Positions 59,155 to 62,098 of a DNA stretch of 62,098 nucleotides are shown in pieces (position 1 is the stretch's first letter; every line of letters starts with the position of its first letter). The notes under the pieces are model-generated. The model was not told where the DNA came from, did no database searches, and saw nothing but the letters and a program-made list of their open reading frames with translations. The translations under genes and the position numbers were made by a program. This stretch comes from Deferribacteres bacterium (lineage in GTDB: Bacteria > Chrysiogenota > Deferribacteres > Deferribacterales > Geovibrionaceae): NCBI GenBank assembly GCA_023395255.1, contig JAEWZN010000001.1, forward strand, positions 1 through 62,098, given 5' to 3'.

Positions 59155-59258
59155 AAAAAGAGGAGCCTTCGGGTCTAGCCGTTTAAAAGATTTGTTGAGA
59201 ACATAATGTAAAAATAGTAGAATCTCCAGTAACAATAGGGTTGCTGGAGGTTCTACTT
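59155..59258. other. Short gap with palindrome before the insertion-element remnant
   Basis: The gap after hemL holds CTCCAG (59223-59228) and CTGGAG (59241-59246) as an inverted repeat; the second arm is the ribosome site of the remnant gene. Possibly the end of the older mobile element. No terminator with a T-run is visible after hemL. Confidence 0.4.
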
Positions 59259-59566
59259 ATGAAGAAAAAAATTTTCTCAAGAAAACTTAAAACCCCGCCA
59301 GCCTATAATGGGGCTACAGGTCAATTTCTGCAAGAACCCTATCTGTCCTAATTACGGCGAAATCGACAGTATTTCTCAAACTCCGATGAGTTCATATAAG
59401 CGTTCTGGAGCAGGCGTAAAATTTCCAACCCTATATTGCAAATCATGTGGTGCATATTTCCCGATGAAAAATAATTACGGTATCTCTGAGGAAATAGCAA
59501 GAATAAGTCGCTACTTGAATGCTGGAACGCCGGAACCATCATGCCCAGATCCCGCATGTCCCGTAA
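59259..59566 (+). pseudogene. Remnant of a zinc-finger insertion-element protein gene, frameshifted and truncated
   Basis: GGAGG at 59243-59247 precedes an ATG at 59259 that reads MKKKIFSRKLKTPPAYNGAT and then hits a stop after FLQEP. One frame over, from 59313, the reading continues as VNFCKNPICPNYG, later YCKSCGAYFPMKNNYGI and CPDPACP. A single extra G near 59309-59312 would explain the shift. The four CxxC-type pairs match the N-terminal zinc-binding part of insertion-element proteins, whose catalytic part is missing: the frame enters the IS3-family element at about 59567. Confidence 0.65.
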
Positions 59567-59642
59567 GCGTAAGCATCCCCACTAAGTAGACATACCAAAG
59601 CAGTAGTTTTTCTGGCAAACTATAGAAGCTGGGAGGCTCATT

Positions 59643-59909
59643 TTGAAGAAATCAAGATTCACAGAGACACAGATAATTTCAATTTTGAAAGAAGCAGACG
59701 CCGGAATGCTTGTTAAAGACATTTGCCGTAAGCATGGCATTTCTGACGCCACTTATTACACTTGGAAATCTAAATACGGCGGCATGAGCGCTTCTGAACT
59801 GAAACGGATGAAGGAGATGGAGCAGGAACTGTCCCAGCTTAAAAGGATGTATGCAGATCTGGCTTTAGAAAACAAAGCCATGAAAGATTTGATAGAAAAA
59901 AAGCTCTAA
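59643..59909 (+). CDS. IS3-family transposase OrfA (helix-turn-helix/leucine-zipper subunit)
   Basis: An 88-residue protein: SRFTETQIISILKEADAGM, then KDICRKHGISDATYYTWKSKYGG as helix-turn-helix, then a coiled coil (ELKRMKEMEQELSQLKRMYAD). It starts at TTG with GGGAGG about seven bases upstream. Its last codons contain the slip heptamer A-AAA-AAG (59897-59903), where a -1 shift would join it to OrfB. It binds the element ends. Confidence 0.9.
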   Translation: MKKSRFTETQIISILKEADAGMLVKDICRKHGISDATYYTWKSKYGGMSASELKRMKEMEQELSQLKRMYADLALENKAMKDLIEKKL

Positions 59910-60736
59910 GGCCATCGGAAAAGCGTGATGCTGTGAAATATTTAGTTACGGAGCATCATCTTTCAGTCAAGCAAAGCTGCCATTGTGCAGGTCTTTCGCG
60001 GTCGGCCTATTATAAGCCTGTATCAATAAATACAGACGGTATACTTGTAATCAATGTGTTGAATGAACTCTTACAGAAGTATCCTCGCTGGGGATTCTGG
60101 AAGCTCTTTAAGGTGCTTCGCAGGAAATATCCGTGGAATCATAAGCGTGTTCACAGAATCTACTGTCAGATGAAACTGAATCAGAAACGAAGAGCAAAGA
60201 AAAGGCTGCCAAATAGGATAAAGAATCCATTATTTGCTCCGGAGTTTCCGAATCAGATATGGTCGGTAGACTTTGTGAGCGATAGCCTTTATTGCGGTAA
60301 AAGATTTAGAACTTTCAATATTATAGACGATTCCAACAGAGAGGTTATACACATTGAGATTGATACTTCTCTTACAAGCTGGAGGCTAATAAAAGTATTT
60401 GAGAAGCTTTGGGTTGAGAGAGGATTACCTAAGGTGCTCCGGTGTGACAATGGTTCTGAGTTTCTGGGGGCAGAGTTTGTCTCATGGGCTGAGAATATGG
60501 GAATGTTCATAATGTACATCCAGCCAGGCAAACCGAATCAAAATGCCTATATAAAGCGTTTTAACAGAACATACCGTACTGAGGTTCTTAACCTGTATTT
60601 GTTCAATAACCTAGAGGAAGTCAGAGAAGTTACGTACTGGTGGATGAACGAATATAATGAAAAGCGTCCGCATGATGCTCTTGACGATATGACACCTGTG
60701 GAATATACCATGAAAAATCAGAAAACTCTGGTTTAG
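59903..60736 (+). CDS. IS3-family transposase OrfB, catalytic Glu replaced by Lys
   Basis: The frame entered after a -1 shift reads ALRPSEKRDAVKYLV, the usual OrfA/OrfB junction; an internal GTG at 59933 is an alternative start. HTH_21 (YPRWGFWKLFKVLRRKYP) is followed by the rve integrase core: first Asp in WSVDFVSD and second in RCDNGSEF. The third residue, 36 positions on in the segment NAYIKRFNRTYRTEVL, is Lys (AAG at 60553-60555) where IS3 enzymes have Glu (IERFN/IESFN). The protein is otherwise full length but probably cannot catalyse transposition. Confidence 0.88.
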   Translation, partial: ALRPSEKRDAVKYLVTEHHLSVKQSCHCAGLSRSAYYKPVSINTDGILVINVLNELLQKYPRWGFWKLFKVLRRKYPWNHKRVHRIYCQMKLNQKRRAKKRLPNRIKNPLFAPEFPNQIWSVDFVSDSLYCGKRFRTFNIIDDSNREVIHIEIDTSLTSWRLIKVFEKLWVERGLPKVLRCDNGSEFLGAEFVSWAENMGMFIMYIQPGKPNQNAYIKRFNRTYRTEVLNLYLFNNLEEVREVTYWWMNEYNEKRPHDALDDMTPVEYTMKNQKTLV

Positions 60737-60771
60737 AAATGTCAACCAAACTGGGAAGCTTACGCCACAAG

Positions 60772-60800
60772 TTGCACAATTAATAATTTCAGTATATAAT
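60772..60800 (+). promoter_or_regulatory. Promoter of the NgoFVII-like nuclease gene
   Basis: TTGCAC (60772-60777) and a perfect TATAAT (60795-60800) are 17 bases apart. The predicted start near 60806 lies after the first in-frame ATG (60801), which points to ATG 60828 as the translation start. The -35 box begins six bases outside the IS3 end. Confidence 0.7.
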
Positions 60801-60827
60801 ATGAAAAATTATATACTGGATAAGCCC

Positions 60828-61967
60828 ATGTCAACAATTGATCTCATTTCTCAAGGAGTAAGTGACTCCACATATCTTGAGAACCTTAAAGATCTCTTTA
60901 ATGAAGATTTTGACAATTATTATATTTTTGTAGCATATTTAAGATCTTCTGGTGTTCAACTGATGTCAGATAGTCTTTCTAAAAATGCTGAGAAAGTAAC
61001 CTGTTATATAGGCATTCGCAATGGCAATACTTCTTTCCAGGGGCTGCTTGAACTATTAAAGTTAAAAACGAAGGTATATGTAATCGATATCCCTGATAAA
61101 TCCTCAATTTATCATTCGAAAATCTATCATGGACATTCTGAGAATACTTTCCACTACATTATTGGTAGTGCTAACTTAACATCTGGCGGGCTTTTTTCCA
61201 ATATAGAAACTGGGGTCAGTCTAAAACTTGACAAGAGAGATGCCAGCGACATCAAGTTTATTGAACAATTTCAGAGTTCCTATTTTAAATTTGAAGATAA
61301 CTATCCAGATAATGTGAAATTAATTGAGAATGAAAGCGATATCCGAATGCTCTTAGATGAAGGACTTATTGTAGACGAGGCCGATACATTTATTAAGGTG
61401 GCTGGAAAAACTACCGTTAAATCGTCAAATACAACCCCTAATTTTTTTAAGAACAGGGTATTGCCTACCAAACAATCGTCCATATCACCAAGTACAACAA
61501 TGAAAGGTCGAATTGTCGGCACATCAGGCTTAGGCATTTTTGTATGGAAATGTACAAACCTGTCAGCTAGAGATCTTAATATCCCTCCCAAGGAATCACC
61601 TGCAAATGTAACTGGCTCTATTGGCCTCAAAAAAGGCGTAATGCCATACACTTTTGATCATAGAGTAGAATTTAGACATAACATTTTTTCTGGGTTAACT
61701 TGGGTGCAAGATCCTAAGAAAGCACACATTGAGCGAGCACAAGCAAATTTTGAGATTATTATCAAAAACATAAGCTATGGGACATATAATCTGATAATTA
61801 CGCATAATAATGATGTAAATTCTAAGACTTATGCACAATCAAATTTTGTCACACATCTAAGATGGGGAAAAGTGGTTAAACAGTTAATTAGAAACCATAC
61901 TTTACTTGGGCTTGATCTCGAAATGTATAAAGTGAATAATAAAACATTTCAACTCTTAATAATTTAA
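60828..61967 (+). CDS. PLD-superfamily nuclease, NgoFVII-like restriction endonuclease
   Basis: A 379-residue AT-rich gene. A phospholipase-D-type active site is seen once: HSKIYHG, then IIGSANLTSGG (about residues 103-128), the H-x-K-x(n)-GSxN arrangement of NgoFVII/BfiI-type nucleases, which work as dimers and need no metal. The C-terminal 150 residues (around VEFRHNIFSGLTWVQDP and THLRWGKVVKQLIRNH) resemble a DNA-recognition domain. Start ATG 60828 was chosen because GGAT lies upstream and the promoter places the transcript start after ATG 60801. No methyltransferase is in the window. It is flanked by two mobile elements. Confidence 0.75.
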   Translation: MSTIDLISQGVSDSTYLENLKDLFNEDFDNYYIFVAYLRSSGVQLMSDSLSKNAEKVTCYIGIRNGNTSFQGLLELLKLKTKVYVIDIPDKSSIYHSKIYHGHSENTFHYIIGSANLTSGGLFSNIETGVSLKLDKRDASDIKFIEQFQSSYFKFEDNYPDNVKLIENESDIRMLLDEGLIVDEADTFIKVAGKTTVKSSNTTPNFFKNRVLPTKQSSISPSTTMKGRIVGTSGLGIFVWKCTNLSARDLNIPPKESPANVTGSIGLKKGVMPYTFDHRVEFRHNIFSGLTWVQDPKKAHIERAQANFEIIIKNISYGTYNLIITHNNDVNSKTYAQSNFVTHLRWGKVVKQLIRNHTLLGLDLEMYKVNNKTFQLLII

Positions 61968-61972
61968 GATAA

Positions 61973-62098
61973 GAGCCTGTCATATTAACTGTGTAAAGTC
62001 GTAATTCTGTCTTCATAGTTGATATACAGCTGTGAGTATATTACACCCCAATCCCTGATTGGCATAGTCCATTTCTTTTCGATACCTAAAATAGCTAA
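61973..62098 (-). mobile_element. IS256-family element, 3' end (partial, runs off window)
   Basis: The outer end begins GAGCCTGT at 61973 and includes TGTGTAAAGTCGTA, matching the opposite inverted repeat at 1-127. The transposase reads leftward on the minus strand and stops five bases before the inner part of the repeat. Orientation is the same as at the left end of the window. Confidence 0.8.
61985..62098 (-). CDS. IS256-family transposase, C-terminal fragment
   Basis: The final 37 residues of a mutator-type transposase: LAILGIEKKWTMPIRDWG followed by a Tyr/Ile-rich end and a TAA stop at 61985-61987. The KKWTMPIRDW-type block near the C-terminus is characteristic of IS256 transposases. The 5' part lies beyond the window. 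It is probably another copy, or the same consensus repeat, as the N-terminal fragment at 1-70. Confidence 0.82.
   Translation of the reverse strand, partial: LAILGIEKKWTMPIRDWGVIYSQLYINYEDRITTLHS

Larger units (their letters stand above)
59567..60765 (+). mobile_element. IS3-family element (IS407-like group)
   Basis: Terminal inverted repeats begin GCGTAAGC at 59567 and end GCTTACGC at 60765, and continue inward with matching CCC and GACAT blocks. The roughly 1.2-kb length, two overlapping frames and an A-AAA-AAG slip site are typical of IS3. No obvious target duplication flanks it: the bases outside are CGTAA and CACAA. It interrupts the zinc-finger remnant gene. The exact outer ends are uncertain by a few bases. 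Confidence 0.82.

Noticed and set aside
1..62098. A 62-kb composite transposon bounded by two IS256 copies
   Set aside because: The interior holds core genes (rnr, murI, lpxB, hemL, flagellar and pilus operons), and the near-identical ~127-base end overlaps are better explained by an assembly break at a repeat.
1..62098. tRNA, rRNA genes or CRISPR arrays
   Set aside because: No TPsiC-arm-like motifs with cloverleaf potential, no rRNA-like sequence and no regularly spaced repeats were seen by eye; a tRNA scan would be the decisive check.

Overview
The window looks like one complete contig from a motile, Gram-negative, respiratory bacterium. The gene set (LpxB, a FadL-type outer-membrane porin, type IV pilus and flagellar genes, NiFe-hydrogenase maturation genes, many Cache/PAS histidine kinases with an HQWRQP phosphorylation box, a sigma-54 site before the hook genes) fits the Deferribacterota (Geovibrio/Denitrovibrio-like). 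That placement is inference from gene content and was not tested. Both ends of the window lie inside IS256-family elements of the same orientation, about 127 bases each, which is what an assembly broken at a repeat would give.

Left part (1-9640), almost all on the minus strand: an IS256 end; an AT-rich AAA/DUF4143 ATPase preceded by alternating AGGATAAA motifs; then a tightly coupled set of a BarA-like hybrid kinase, an SdhE-like factor, a small unknown protein, a single 2-hydroxyacyl-CoA-dehydratase-type Fe-S protein and its ATP-dependent activator; then rqcH and pilT. 9640-19160: a candidate C-rich small RNA, an orphan lipoprotein, a copper operon (copA-copZ-csoR) with a clear CsoR-type operator and a duplicated csoR tail flanking a hairpin-rich insertion, a lone receiver protein, a YihY-cyclic-nucleotide-binding fusion, a Tat-exported VanY-type peptidase, a small lipoprotein and a FadL-type porin.

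19430-31290: two related sensor kinases, a DUF2325 protein, RNase R overlapping an NtrC-type regulator, an HD-GYP protein and murI. 31290-40500: two flagellar operons on the minus strand, motA-motB-fliL-fliN-fliO-fliP-fliQ (sigma-70-like promoter) and fliK-flgD-flgE (sigma-54-like promoter). 40640-47240: hisI-pilM-pilN-pilO-pilP-pilQ-lpxB, packed with short overlaps. 47250-54310: hypE with an overlapping cytochrome c gene, a PAS kinase with a cysteine cluster, a large exported protein with both a lipobox and a Gly-Gly-Cys/TM/Arg C-terminal tail, hypC-hypD and a rhomboid protease. 54460-59150: a NifX-like protein, an MsbA-like exporter, a glycosyltransferase and hemL.

Right end (59155-62098) is AT-rich accessory DNA: a broken zinc-finger insertion-element gene cut by an IS3-family element whose transposase appears to have lost its catalytic glutamate, an orphan PLD-type (NgoFVII-like) nuclease with its own promoter, and the second IS256 end. 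No rRNA, tRNA or CRISPR array was seen.
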